From NCBI RefSeq assembly GCF_032598905.1, contig NZ_CP122458.1, positions 6,597,001-6,661,000 of the forward strand: a stretch of DNA of 64,000 nucleotides, written 5' to 3'. Both the position numbers and the translations under genes were made by a program. This document shows positions 1 through 7,743 of the stretch, piece by piece (the first letter of the stretch is position 1; each line of letters starts with the position of its first letter). The notes under the pieces were generated by a model. The model did not search any database. It saw only the letters and a program-made list of their open reading frames with translations, and was not told the DNA's origin. This stretch comes from Streptomyces sp. 11x1. GTDB lineage: Bacteria; Actinomycetota; Actinomycetes; Streptomycetales; Streptomycetaceae.

Positions 1-285
1 GCGTCCCTGCTGTCGCTGGGGACGCGGATGGCCACCGAGCCGAGCGCGCAGGCCAAGGTGGACAAGTGGGTCGAGGGCGCGGCCGTGCACGTCGTCACCA
101 CCTATCGCGCCGAGATCACCTCCCTCATCACCGAGACCGTCGCGAGCTGGGACGCCGAGCACACCACGAAGAAGATCGAGGCCAACATCGGCCGTGACCT
201 GCAGTTCATCCGGATCAACGGCACGGTGGTGGGTTCGCTGGCCGGGCTGCTGATCTACACGGTGTCGCGGGCGCTGGGGGCGTAA
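1..285 (+). CDS. DUF445 family membrane protein, C-terminal fragment (5' end outside window)
   Basis: The reading frame is open from the first base to a TAA at 283-285, so the gene begins before the window. The visible ~94 residues resemble the end of DUF445 (YjiN-like) proteins: a charged helical stretch with the motif IGRDLQFIRINGTVVG, then a single hydrophobic segment (about GSLAGLLIYTVSRALGA) that would anchor the C-terminus in the membrane. The function of DUF445 proteins is not established. The family call rests on this tail only; the catalytic or structural core cannot be judged from here. A dispersed GC-rich repeat follows 12 bases after the stop. Confidence 0.75.
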   Translation, partial: ASLLSLGTRMATEPSAQAKVDKWVEGAAVHVVTTYRAEITSLITETVASWDAEHTTKKIEANIGRDLQFIRINGTVVGSLAGLLIYTVSRALGA

Positions 286-296
286 CCGCTGTTCGG

Positions 297-328
297 TCGC
301 GCAGTTCCCCGCGCCCCTTTGGGCGCGG
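297..328 (+). repeat. Dispersed 3'-end repeat, copy A
   Basis: This copy carries the core CAGTTCCCCGCGCCCCT inside TCGCGCAG...GCGCGG, directly after the DUF445 stop. The same core recurs on both strands near 1990, 24241, 27451, 32881, 32941, 50666 and 54958. It may act as a terminator or mRNA-end structure; that role is inferred from position only. Confidence 0.7.
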
Positions 329-420
329 CTCCGGTCGGCGTCTTCTGGGTATGGGGGAGTAGGGCGGTCTGAGTATCCGTACTCTGTCGGGTCGGCTCCC
401 GGGCCGGAAACCTCGTACGC

Positions 421-969
421 ATGACCGAGAAGCTGCTCCGCCCCCTGCGCACGCGCCCCTGGCCGGAACGCTGGCTGACCCGCCTGCTCGGCGCCGCGCT
501 CGCCGCGGCCGCGTACCGCCTGTGCCTGCCCTGGGATCTTCGCGACCGCCCCGAGCTGGAGGGCTCCCTCACGGAGACGACGCCCGTGACCGTCACGGGC
601 GTCGTCGTCCTCGCCCTCGTCCTGCTGCTCCTCGCGGCCTACTTCGGCCACCGGGACGCCCTGGCCTGGCCCCTGCTCCTGGTCGCCGTCCCGCCGTCCG
701 CCCTGATGTACGTGTCCTTCCACGCGCCCCCCGAGCCTCCGGACGCGGACGTATGGCCGCTGTCCTGGGCCTTCTTCACGCTGGTGCTCGGCGCGTGGGT
801 GCTGGTCGCGTCCTCGGTGGCACGCCGGTTCCGGACGGATCCGGTGGACGAGCGGTGGCTGATCCACAGCCGGTCCCAGGGCGGTAGCCGGTCCCAGGAC
901 GGTTCGGTCACCGCCCGGTTCGCCGAGCAGCCGCCGCCGGGCCGCCGTGCGGGCGCCCGTCAGCCGTAG
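421..969 (+). CDS. Hypothetical multi-pass membrane protein
   Basis: A 182-residue protein starting at ATG 421. Hydrophobic segments lie at about residues 24-40, 58-77, 83-100 and 118-135, giving roughly four membrane passes. The tail is polar and rich in Arg, Ser and Gly. I recognise no enzyme motif. The GC3 pattern is that of a normal Streptomyces gene. It runs convergent with the minus-strand gene that ends at 960, and the two reading frames overlap by 10 bases at their 3' ends, so transcription of the pair may interfere. The function is unknown. Confidence 0.65.
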   Translation: MTEKLLRPLRTRPWPERWLTRLLGAALAAAAYRLCLPWDLRDRPELEGSLTETTPVTVTGVVVLALVLLLLAAYFGHRDALAWPLLLVAVPPSALMYVSFHAPPEPPDADVWPLSWAFFTLVLGAWVLVASSVARRFRTDPVDERWLIHSRSQGGSRSQDGSVTARFAEQPPPGRRAGARQP

Positions 970-1475
970 AAGTACTGCCGGGCCTTCTGCTCGAAGAACG
1001 ACGAGTAGGCGAGGCCGATGGCCGGGGTGCCGCGGTACGAGCCCACGTACTGCTGGGTGCTGTCGACAACCACGGGGCGGGCCATGCACGCCCACTTGTT
1101 GCGCTGCTGGGCCTCCGCCCAGCGGACGGCCGCCGGGTCCACCCGGTCGCTGACCAGCACCGGGAACGCGCCGATGCCGTTCTGGATCCCGGCCGGCAGA
1201 CCGCCCTTGGTCTTCTTCGCGTACGTCAGCACCTGGTCGGTGAAGGTCTCGATGGTCGGGATGGTTATCTCCTGGACGGCCGCCGCGACCGTGAACAGGT
1301 GCAGCTTCGTCCCCATCCACCTCCACCGGAAGTCGGCCCGGCGCCCGACGAGCACGGGCACCCCGGCCCACTCCTCCCACCAGGTACGGCACTCGTCGGC
1401 GGCGAGACGGGCGGCCACGGAGGCGAGGTAGGTCTGGGAGGGCGTCTGCTGAGGATGCATGGCGGGATCATGCAC
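960..1475 (-). CDS. Hypothetical protein, no recognised domain
   Basis: A 171-residue soluble-looking protein on the minus strand. The start could be the ATG at 1475 (MHDPAMHPQQ...) or the in-frame ATG five codons later. It has no signal peptide or strong membrane segment. The N-terminal half is Trp- and Arg-rich (ECRTWWEEWAG, RWRWMGTKLH). The C-terminal half contains a SDRVDPAAVRWAEAQQRNKWAC segment, here described only as a helix with many charged residues. No family was identified. It is convergent with, and overlaps by 10 bases, the membrane protein ending at 969. Codon bias supports real coding. Confidence 0.6.
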   Translation of the reverse strand: MHDPAMHPQQTPSQTYLASVAARLAADECRTWWEEWAGVPVLVGRRADFRWRWMGTKLHLFTVAAAVQEITIPTIETFTDQVLTYAKKTKGGLPAGIQNGIGAFPVLVSDRVDPAAVRWAEAQQRNKWACMARPVVVDSTQQYVGSYRGTPAIGLAYSSFFEQKARQYFYG

Positions 1476-1497
1476 CCGCCAGAGCCGTGCTGGGAAG

Positions 1498-1835
1498 TCA
1501 GGCGCCCGTGGTCGAACCGGGCCGCACGATCATCAGGATCGTGACCGTGGCCCACAGCAGGTCGAACACGCCGGTGAACATGGCGAGTCGGACGGTGGCC
1601 CCGGCACCGGCACCGGCCCCGGCACCGGCACCGGCACCGGCACCGGCACCGGTGCCGGTGCCGACGGCGGTGCCGCCGAGTCCCTCCAGGATCTCCTCCT
1701 GCCGGGGCAGCACCAGCGCCAGCAGAACCATCGCCGCGAGGGCGGTCAGCAGCATCGACACGATCAGCCAGGCGTCCTTCAGCACCCCCATGCTCAGCGC
1801 CGTGGCGAACCCGAGCACGGGCACCGCGATGCCCA
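1498..1835 (-). pseudogene. 5'-truncated DUF2269-type membrane protein remnant
   Basis: Reading leftwards from about 1835 the translation gives GIAVPVLGFATALSMG, then DAWLIVSMLLTALAAMVLLALVLPRQ, and ends TILMIVRPGSTTG. This matches, from memory, the C-terminal half of Streptomyces DUF2269 integral membrane proteins. The expected N-terminal half (two membrane helices and an HRICRVY-type linker) is absent in all frames up to the next gene. The frame stays open to 1929 but encodes only Pro/Ser-rich noise there. A possible TTG start lies at the junction, so a short two- or three-helix protein could still be made. The coding part is interrupted by a (GGCACC)n tract that encodes Ala-Gly repeats. 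Confidence 0.6.
1601..1662. repeat. (GGCACC)n hexanucleotide microsatellite
   Basis: About ten copies of GGCACC and close variants (GGCCCC, GGTGCC) lie in tandem. On the minus strand they encode an alternating Gly-Ala run inside the DUF2269 remnant, at the place where the family has a variable loop. Hexanucleotide units preserve frame when copy number changes. Confidence 0.85.
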
Positions 1836-1989
1836 AGGGTGGTGGGAACGAGCCCGTACGCGTACCGGAGGGCGTTCCGGGGGGAGGGGAGTGGGCCGCG
1901 GGGGAGCTAAAGGGGGCGCAGCCCTCCAAGGCCGCGGCACTCGGGGCCGTGCCCCTCCCCAGCTGTGCCGTGTTAGGGGCCGTGCCCCG

Positions 1990-2018
1990 TCAGGGGCGCG
2001 GGGAACTGCGCGAGCAAC
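1990..2018 (-). repeat. Dispersed 3'-end repeat, copy B (inverted)
   Basis: CAGGGGCGCGGGGAACTGCGCGAG is the inverted form of the repeat seen at 297. Here it lies upstream of the truncated DUF2269 remnant, close to where homology is lost, so it may mark a rearrangement junction. Confidence 0.7.
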
Positions 2019-2050
2019 CACGGACGACCCGCGGCCCCCGACCGGCCGGA

Positions 2051-2122
2051 CCCCCTACCCCTTCCGGGGACGACTACCCTTCCGGCGGCGGCTACCTCTT
2101 CCGGGCACGGCTACCCCTTCCG
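2051..2122. repeat. Tandem ~19-bp repeat built from a gene's stop-codon region
   Basis: Four imperfect units of CTACCCCTTCCGG plus about six bases lie in a row. On the minus strand each unit reads CCGGAAGGGGTAG, which is exactly the last codons and TAG stop of the membrane protein ending at 2111. The stop region has therefore been duplicated several times downstream of the gene. Confidence 0.7.
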
Positions 2123-2416
2123 GTCGGCCACCACCCAGGACGCCAGCGCCACCACCCCGGCGACCCCGAACACCGCCGGCCAGGCCCCCATCTTCTTCGC
2201 CAGCGGATGCGACCCGGCGAACGCGGCCACGTACCCGGCGGTCAGCGCCCCCGCGGCCCTGCCGCCCGCCGCCTTCTGCCACTGCTGGGCCGCCGCGGCG
2301 CCCGCCACCGCGAGCACCGCCCCGCCCAGGGGCCGCTTCTTCGTCCAGCGAGCCACCCCGTACCCGCCGATGAGTCCGCTCGCGGCCACCGCCGCCGTCG
2401 GAACCCTCGCCATCAC
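2111..2416 (-). CDS. Small hypothetical membrane protein
   Basis: A 101-residue protein starting at the ATG pair at 2416/2413 (MMARVPTAAV). The composition is Ala/Gly-rich, with hydrophobic segments at about 5-22, 30-44, 55-68 and 78-95, consistent with a small polytopic membrane protein. It ends in the polar tail VADRKG. No enzymatic motif is visible and no family is recognised. The stop codon lies inside the tandem repeat at 2051-2122, which repeats the RKG-stop sequence. It probably forms its own transcript, because neighbouring genes are separated by non-coding DNA. Confidence 0.55.
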   Translation of the reverse strand: MMARVPTAAVAASGLIGGYGVARWTKKRPLGGAVLAVAGAAAAQQWQKAAGGRAAGALTAGYVAAFAGSHPLAKKMGAWPAVFGVAGVVALASWVVADRKG

Positions 2417-2878
2417 TGCCTCCCGCGTCCTACGCCAGGTCCGTCGCGCCCGAGGCTACTGCGCCGCCACCCGCCGGGCGCCCCGAGGCCCCCGAGCCGC
2501 GAGGATGCCGAGCGGTCGTTCCCCGGGCACCCGCACGACCTCACCGTCGTCGAGGACGCGGGCCACGACGTGCGTCTGGACCAGCCGTGCAGCCTGCACG
2601 CGGCGATGCGCCCCGATTCCTCAACTCTCCTCCTGGAAAAGGAAGTTGGGACGTGCAACAAGAGCAAGTAGCGTGAGCCAGGTCACAGGCCGGCTGTGGG
2701 GGAAGTGGTCCACGGCATCCCCTGGGCCTGGCATGCTCATGCGTGGCTACTGGGGGGTAACCGCCGCGTGCGTGCTGCCGTGAGGGCATGTGTGCCGCCA
2801 TGGCCCGCCCTCCGCCGCCTCGTTCTCTCTCCCCCTCCTGAAGCGCACCCCCCTGTCACCGCTCCCGAGGACTCACGC
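2417..2878. other. Intergenic region, possible gene remnant and promoter of the lipoprotein gene
   Basis: No convincing full gene is present. On the minus strand, 2456-2599 could encode a 47-residue peptide from a GTG (VQAARLVQTHVVARVLDDGE...RVAAQ) with codon bias that looks coding. It has no ribosome-binding site that I can see and is interrupted upstream by a stop at 2621-2623, so it may be a remnant. The right part (about 2690-2878) should hold the promoter and leader of the lipoprotein gene. Confidence 0.4.
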
Positions 2879-4405
2879 GTGCACAAGCTCAGAAGACACA
2901 CCCAGCTGTCGGCACTGTCGGCGATCACCGTCGCGACCCTGCTGATCACCGGCTGCTCCACCGACTCCCCCTCCACCGCCGACAAGGCGGCCGCCACGAC
3001 GGTCGAGTCTCCCGCGTCCGGCGGGGCCGAGGAACAACTCGCCGTCGTGTCCGCCCCCACCGGTGAGGCCACCCCCACCGCCGTGGCCGACGCGAACGCG
3101 GCCGACCAGGGCAAGGCCAAGAGGTCCGCGCTCAAGGTCGCGTCGTACGACAGCAAGAGCGGCCGGGCGGTGATCACGGCACCATCGTCCGGGTCGGACG
3201 CCGAACCGTCCGCGACTCCGTCGAGGACCCCCTCCGCCTCCCAGGACTCCGACGAGGCCGATACCGGAACCGACCCCGGAACCGATCCCGGCACCGACCC
3301 CGGTACCGGAACAGGTGCGAAGCCGAAGCCGAAGCCCGCCGTGGCCGTCGGCGACGTCATAGCCAGCGCACCCGCCCCCGGCGCCCCGGACGGCGTGCTG
3401 GCCGAGGTGACGGAGATCGTCGGCACGGCGGCGGACGGCGGCACGACCGTCGAGACGGAGCCGGCCAAGCTCAACTCCGTGCTGGGTGAGGGCAAGGCGG
3501 ACGGCACGGTCCCTGTCGACCCCTCCACCCTGGACGTCGACCCGCTCGTCCAGGGCGTGAAGGTCTCCTGGGCCAAGACCGGCGACCTCACCTTCGGCCC
3601 CGAGGGCGCGAAGCTCCCGCTCGGCAGCCTGCGTATCGACGTGGGTGCGGCGGTGGAGACCGCGCCGGGCGCCCCCGCCTCGGCCGCCGCGTCGGTCGAG
3701 GGCTTCGTCCAACTCGCCCCCGAGGTCGCCTTCTCGTACGACGGCTCCGGCGCCGGCACGGGTTCGTCGCCGGGCGGCGCGTTCCTGGGCCTGACCGGCG
3801 ACTGGGCCTCGCAGTGGTCGCTGAAGGGCCGCGCGGCCGGCTCGACCGACGGCAAGCCGATCCGTATCCCCTTCGCCGAACTGCATGCCGATCCCGTCAT
3901 CCAGGTCGGCCCCGTCCCGATCGTCGTCAACCTGGACCTCGTCTGCTACTTCCAGGTCGACGCAGACGGCCGCGTCACGGTCGACGTCGAGCAGGACCTC
4001 AAGGGCGACTTCCGCGTCGGCGGCAACTTCACCTGGGCCAAGGGCTGGCAGGGCGTGAGCGAGTCGAACATGACCGGAGAGCCCCTGAAGACGACGGTCA
4101 CGGCCGTCGGCGACGTCAAGGCCGCGATGGGCGCGGAGGCGACGGTCGGCCTCTACGGCACGGTCGGCGTCACCGCCGACATCGCCCCGTACCTCCGAGC
4201 CGAGGCCGACGCGACCGCCGAGGGCTCGGCGGACGGCACGGGTTCGGCGAAGGGCTCCTGGGCCCTGTACGGCGGCATCGACCTCACCGGAACCCTGAAC
4301 CTCCAGCTCTCCATCTTCGGCACACCGATCTTCCAGACGAAGATCCCCCTGGGCGCCCTGCACGAGGAGTGGCTCCTGACGAAGGGCGAGGCGAAGACGC
4401 CATAG
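2879..4405 (+). CDS. Secreted lipoprotein of unknown function
   Basis: I place the start at GTG 2879 because GAGGA lies 8 bases before it and translation then gives a classical lipoprotein signal (VHKLRRHTQL..., lipobox LLITGC near residue 27). The mature protein (about 480 residues) begins with a Ser/Thr/Asp-rich linker that contains a repeated (T/P)DPGT unit near residues 129-145. A Gly/Val/Thr-rich, probably beta-structured domain follows. Cys appears only once in the mature part apart from the lipid anchor (LDLVCYFQ). No catalytic motif was recognised. The upstream in-frame ATG at 2696 would add 61 implausible residues. Likely an envelope-attached surface protein. Confidence 0.75.
   Translation: MHKLRRHTQLSALSAITVATLLITGCSTDSPSTADKAAATTVESPASGGAEEQLAVVSAPTGEATPTAVADANAADQGKAKRSALKVASYDSKSGRAVITAPSSGSDAEPSATPSRTPSASQDSDEADTGTDPGTDPGTDPGTGTGAKPKPKPAVAVGDVIASAPAPGAPDGVLAEVTEIVGTAADGGTTVETEPAKLNSVLGEGKADGTVPVDPSTLDVDPLVQGVKVSWAKTGDLTFGPEGAKLPLGSLRIDVGAAVETAPGAPASAAASVEGFVQLAPEVAFSYDGSGAGTGSSPGGAFLGLTGDWASQWSLKGRAAGSTDGKPIRIPFAELHADPVIQVGPVPIVVNLDLVCYFQVDADGRVTVDVEQDLKGDFRVGGNFTWAKGWQGVSESNMTGEPLKTTVTAVGDVKAAMGAEATVGLYGTVGVTADIAPYLRAEADATAEGSADGTGSAKGSWALYGGIDLTGTLNLQLSIFGTPIFQTKIPLGALHEEWLLTKGEAKTP
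3264..3312. repeat. In-frame tandem repeat coding for TDPG units
   Basis: ACCGACCCCGGA-type 12-base units repeat about four times inside the lipoprotein gene and encode a flexible (TDPG)n linker between the lipid anchor and the folded domain. Confidence 0.7.
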
Positions 4406-4535
4406 GGCGCGCCCGCCTCCCTGTGACCCGTAGGCCCTGCCCTCCTCCCGACGGAAAGGGCAGGGCCTACGGCTCAGACCGAAGAGGGCGCAGGAACCGC
4501 GGAGGGCGCGGCGGGCGACGGGAGAGAATCCCCTC

Positions 4536-5714
4536 ATGGGGACCACGAAACTCACCGCCCGCGCCCTCAACCGAGCGACACTCGCCCGCCAACTCCTCCT
4601 CAGCCGCGTCAAGTTGGACGTGCCGACGGCGATGGGACGCATCGTGGCCCTCCAGGCCCAGCACCCGGCCTCCCCGTACATCGCTATGTGGAACCGCCTG
4701 TCCCCCTTCGACCCCACCACCCTGGACGCGGCGCTCGCCGACCAGCGCCTCGTCCGGGCGACCTTGATGCGCGTCACCGTCCACACGGTCCACGCGGAGG
4801 ACTACACCCCGTTCCGCGAGGCGATGGAACCGACCCTCCGAGGCTCCCGCCTGGGCGACCCCCGCTACCGCGCCTCCGGCCTGACAGCCGCCGACACCGA
4901 CGCCTTCCTCCCACACCTCCTGACGTACGCCGAAGCGCGCCCGCGCACAGCAGCCGAACTCAGAACCTGGCTGGAAGACCACCTGGGCACTACCGCCACC
5001 CCGGCGGACACCGCCGCCCACCGCATGCTCCGTCACTACGCGCCCCTGTGGCACGCCCCGACCGGCGGCCCCTGGTCCTTCGACGCCCGCCAGTCCTACG
5101 TGGCGGCCTCCCCACGACCGTCCCTCACGGACCCGGAAGCGGCCGCCGAAGGCCTCCGCACCCTCATCCGCCGCTACCTCCAGGGCTTCGGCCCGGCGAC
5201 GGTCGCGGACATGGCCCAGTTCGCACTGATCCCACAGCGCCGCATCAAAACGGCCCTGTCCGCCATGCCGGAGGAACTCGAAACCCTGCACGCCACGGAC
5301 ACCGGCCAAACCCTGTACGACATCCCGGGCGCCCCACGCCCCTCGGAGGACACCCCCGCCCCACCCCGCCTGCTGCCCATGTGGGACAGCACGCTCCTGG
5401 CCTACGCGGACCGGGGCCGCCTCCTCCCGACCGAGTACCGCCCGTACGTGACCCGCGTGAACGGCGACGTACTCCCGACCCTCCTGGTGGACGGCAAGGT
5501 GGCCGGCATCTGGCGCCCCCTGCCCGACTCCATCGAGGCCACGGCCTTCCACCCCCTCCCCACCGCTGCCTGGGACGCCCTCACGGAGGAGGCCACCGCC
5601 CTGCACGCCTTCCTCACCGCCCGCTCGGACCCCACCCCGTACCGCCGCCACGACCACTGGTGGACCAAGCCGCTCCCGGCCACGGCGGAGACACGCGTAC
5701 TCCCCGCCGATTGA
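4536..5714 (+). CDS. Winged helix DNA-binding domain protein (HTH_42 / PF06224 family)
   Basis: A 392-residue protein from ATG 4536. The N-terminal pattern (LTARALNRATLARQ..., then VALQAQHP and an RATLMRVTVH segment) and the C-terminal LLPMWDSTLLAY...R...P and VLVDG-like GKVAGIW blocks are typical of the HTH_42 family. That family includes AlkX/YcaQ-type DNA glycosylases and many uncharacterised actinobacterial members. Expected role: binding, and possibly base-excision activity, on DNA. The catalytic QxQ-like motif of AlkZ/AlkX glycosylases is present as LQAQHP near residue 48. The enzymatic role is an inference from family; the family assignment is strong. It stands alone with a short leader. 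Confidence 0.8.
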   Translation: MGTTKLTARALNRATLARQLLLSRVKLDVPTAMGRIVALQAQHPASPYIAMWNRLSPFDPTTLDAALADQRLVRATLMRVTVHTVHAEDYTPFREAMEPTLRGSRLGDPRYRASGLTAADTDAFLPHLLTYAEARPRTAAELRTWLEDHLGTTATPADTAAHRMLRHYAPLWHAPTGGPWSFDARQSYVAASPRPSLTDPEAAAEGLRTLIRRYLQGFGPATVADMAQFALIPQRRIKTALSAMPEELETLHATDTGQTLYDIPGAPRPSEDTPAPPRLLPMWDSTLLAYADRGRLLPTEYRPYVTRVNGDVLPTLLVDGKVAGIWRPLPDSIEATAFHPLPTAAWDALTEEATALHAFLTARSDPTPYRRHDHWWTKPLPATAETRVLPAD

Positions 5715-5790
5715 CGGGGCCCCGCTCCTTGCCGCACCTCGCCCACCACTTCTTCCACTCCTCCGAGTGATGGCGGGCGTACGAATTTCG

Positions 5791-5805
5791 AAGTACTTTC
5801 AAAGT
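5791..5805. promoter_or_regulatory. Overlapping palindromes at the toxin-antitoxin promoter
   Basis: AAGTACTT (5791-5798) overlaps the perfect 11-base palindrome ACTTTCAAAGT (5795-5805), which ends one base before the ATG at 5807. TACTTT at 5794-5799 fits a -10 box (TANNNT) placed for a leaderless transcript. This is the place where a Phd-type antitoxin would autoregulate. The roles are inferred. Confidence 0.5.
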
Positions 5806-5806
5806 C

Positions 5807-6286
5807 ATGGGTACCGAGAGCGCCGCCGTGAACTTCTCCGAGCTGGTGAACAAGAACAAGCAGACACTCGCTCGGCTCCAGGAATCGCCGAGACTGCTCC
5901 TGCACCGCCGGGACGGGGAAGATCTGGTCCTCACCACCGCGGCGCGGGCGGAGCAGGACCAGACGGTGGTGTCCGCGGCGACTCGGATGCTGGCCGCGAT
6001 GGCTCGCCGGGAGCCCGGCAGCATGGAACTGCTCCTCGACATACTGCCGGAGGCGTTCCCCTGGGTCCGTTTCCTGTCCGAGCCCGATCTCCACGCCTTC
6101 GCCGTCGAACTGGTCGACACCATGCGGGCCGCCGACTCGGTGGGCAACAGCGCCTCCGTCGCCCAGCTGCTCATCGCCTGGCAGCACACCGCGGAGGTCT
6201 ACTCCGACGCGGAACTCCTGGCCGCGCTGACCCGGCACCACTCCGAGGACTACGGCCCGGTACCCGACCCCAGGAACATCGCATGA
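5807..6286 (+). CDS. Prevent-host-death (Phd/YefM)-like antitoxin
   Basis: A 159-residue protein. Its start, MGTESAAVNFSELVNKNKQTLARLQESPRL, fits the Phd/YefM DNA-binding fold (a short strand, then N-x-x-x-x-L and a basic helix). It continues with LLLHRRDGEDLVLTTAAR, the second strand and helix. The rest (about residues 50-159) is a helical extension longer than classical Phd and presumably binds the toxin. The gene overlaps the next one by four bases (ATGA), as in toxin-antitoxin operons. No Shine-Dalgarno sequence precedes ATG 5807; GTG 5828 is an alternative start. Palindromes at the start codon suggest autoregulation. Confidence 0.7.
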   Translation: MGTESAAVNFSELVNKNKQTLARLQESPRLLLHRRDGEDLVLTTAARAEQDQTVVSAATRMLAAMARREPGSMELLLDILPEAFPWVRFLSEPDLHAFAVELVDTMRAADSVGNSASVAQLLIAWQHTAEVYSDAELLAALTRHHSEDYGPVPDPRNIA

Positions 6287-6642
6287 CCGGGGGCCGCGGA
6301 GACCGCGCCGCCCCACCGACGCCCCACGGGCACTGGGAAGTCCGCTTCGCGGACGCGGCGTCGGCCAAGGGCTGGGAGAGCCTCGCGCAACAGGCCCGCG
6401 AGAACACCTACCGCGCCCGGATCACCATGCGCACCACCCCGAGGCCGACCATCGAGACACCCCGGCACCATCGACTCAAGGGCGCCTTGGCACACGGCAC
6501 CCATCGAGGGCAGACCTGCGAGCAGTGGCAGATCGAGGTGACCGGCGGAGGCCGCGTCTGGTACCTCCTGGACACAGCGAACGACACGTGCTGGATCACC
6601 TTCGCCGACACCGGGCACCCGAGAGCCACGGACCGACGCTGA
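6283..6642 (+). CDS. RelE/ParE-like toxin partner
   Basis: A 119-residue basic protein whose ATG overlaps the antitoxin stop (ATGA). The layout fits a small RelE-like cytotoxic translational repressor: WEVRFADAASAKGWESLAQQA at the N-terminus (strand-helix), then RLKGALAHG, and a C-terminal WQIEVTGGGRVWYLLDTANDTCWI block (antiparallel strands). RelE enzymes cleave mRNA on the ribosome. Conserved basic residues are plentiful, but I cannot prove the catalytic set from one sequence. The order antitoxin then toxin and the coupling support the call. It opens the accessory island that runs to about 17.8 kb. Confidence 0.65.
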   Translation: MTGGRGDRAAPPTPHGHWEVRFADAASAKGWESLAQQARENTYRARITMRTTPRPTIETPRHHRLKGALAHGTHRGQTCEQWQIEVTGGGRVWYLLDTANDTCWITFADTGHPRATDRR

Positions 6643-6672
6643 CCCCGACGGGCCCAGCCGGCCCGACTACCC

Positions 6673-7107
6673 TCACCCCTCCCGGCCCCACCCCTCCGCG
6701 TTCGACCCGGTCTCGTAGGAGTACCGGGTCCCCCGGTCCCACTCCCGGCCGGTGATCCACTCGTACGCCAGATCCGGCACGTAGAGCAGCGGCTCCGCCC
6801 AGACGAGTTCCGTGGCGTACGGGACGAAGCGTGCCGGATCCCGCAGCACAGCCTCGTAGACGTCACGCCCCTCGGCCACGACAGCCGCGCGCGTGTAGAG
6901 AAAGCCGTCACCGGAGAGATCGTCCCCGAACTCCTTCCGATCCAGCCGATAGAGAGCCCACGCCAACTGCTCCGCGAACCCCACCACGACCGAAACAGGC
7001 TCACCCACAAGCCGCCCCACCAACGCGTCCGCAAGGACCTCGGCATCGGGGTCGGGCCCCTCGGGCCGGCGCTCGTCGATGAACTGCCAGAAGGTGTTCT
7101 CATCCAT
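6673..7107 (-). CDS. DUF4240 domain protein
   Basis: The family signature is at the N-terminus: MDENTFWQFIDERRP. I therefore take the ATG at 7107 as the start (144 residues) rather than the ATG at 7137, which would add ten residues. The C-terminal block LVWAEPLLYVPDLAYEWITG is also typical of DUF4240 proteins. The function of the family is unknown; members are small, soluble and common in Streptomyces. The gene is convergent with the toxin gene (30-base gap) and is not obviously coupled to anything. Confidence 0.7.
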   Translation of the reverse strand: MDENTFWQFIDERRPEGPDPDAEVLADALVGRLVGEPVSVVVGFAEQLAWALYRLDRKEFGDDLSGDGFLYTRAAVVAEGRDVYEAVLRDPARFVPYATELVWAEPLLYVPDLAYEWITGREWDRGTRYSYETGSNAEGWGREG

Positions 7108-7188
7108 GCGCTGGAGCATGAGGCACACCACTGACACCCGAGCCTCGGCGATGGCGTCCGCTCACTACTCAGGACGCCGGACTGGACA

Positions 7189-7734
7189 TCACCTGAAGAG
7201 GAGGTTCGGCTCGGCGAGAATGTCCCGCCCCAGTTCGCTCTTGTAGATCAGATCGATGCTGCCGAAGCGGGCGTGGGCGTAGTCCAGGCCCAGAGCCGCT
7301 ACGGCGCCCCGCACCGCCGCCTCGGAAGAACCCTCGATCTCCAGGAAGGTATCCAGCTCCGGCCAGGTGTCGAAGTCGTAGGTGACGCCGTCCAGCTGCC
7401 ATTCCTCGCGGTAGTTCTGCTGATAGCGGACCTGCCGCAGACCGAGCGCCGCGAGCAGCTCCGCGGTCTTGGCCAGGTCGTCGACCTCGATCTCGATCTC
7501 GGTGGTTCCGTTGATGTGCGTGGCGTCGGTGACCTGCTTCAGGGTGAGTGTGGTCCTGCCGCCCTCGTCCCGCAGCCGCAGCCACTGTTCCCCCTGCACA
7601 GCGTCATTCTCGAAGATCAGGCGGGTGAACATGGTCCTGGGGAAGACCTGTTCGGCCCCGGCGGCACGCAACGCGCCGACAGTGGCCTGCACGTCGATCT
7701 TCAGGAACTTCGCCTCGTACTCGTGTTGCGGCAC
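7189..7734 (-). CDS. CYTH domain protein (class IV adenylate cyclase / triphosphatase-like)
   Basis: A 181-residue single-domain CYTH protein. The signature ExExK is at residues 5-9 (EYEAK). Further charged strands of the triphosphate tunnel are visible: WLRLRDEGGRTTLTLKQV at about 51-68, EIEIEVDD near 80, YRE near 108 and the conserved DTWPELDTFLEIEG block near 121-134. Members either cyclise ATP to cAMP (class IV cyclases) or hydrolyse inorganic or thiamine triphosphate; sequence alone does not separate these. It starts 10 bases downstream of the radical SAM gene on the same strand, so the two are very likely co-transcribed. Confidence 0.8.
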   Translation of the reverse strand: MPQHEYEAKFLKIDVQATVGALRAAGAEQVFPRTMFTRLIFENDAVQGEQWLRLRDEGGRTTLTLKQVTDATHINGTTEIEIEVDDLAKTAELLAALGLRQVRYQQNYREEWQLDGVTYDFDTWPELDTFLEIEGSSEAAVRGAVAALGLDYAHARFGSIDLIYKSELGRDILAEPNLLFR

Positions 7735-7743
7735 GGTTCTCCT

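Noticed and set aside
1459..2671. Large plus-strand frames rich in Pro, Arg and Gly
   Set aside because: They are complements of the DUF2269 remnant and the small membrane protein and have shadow-type composition.
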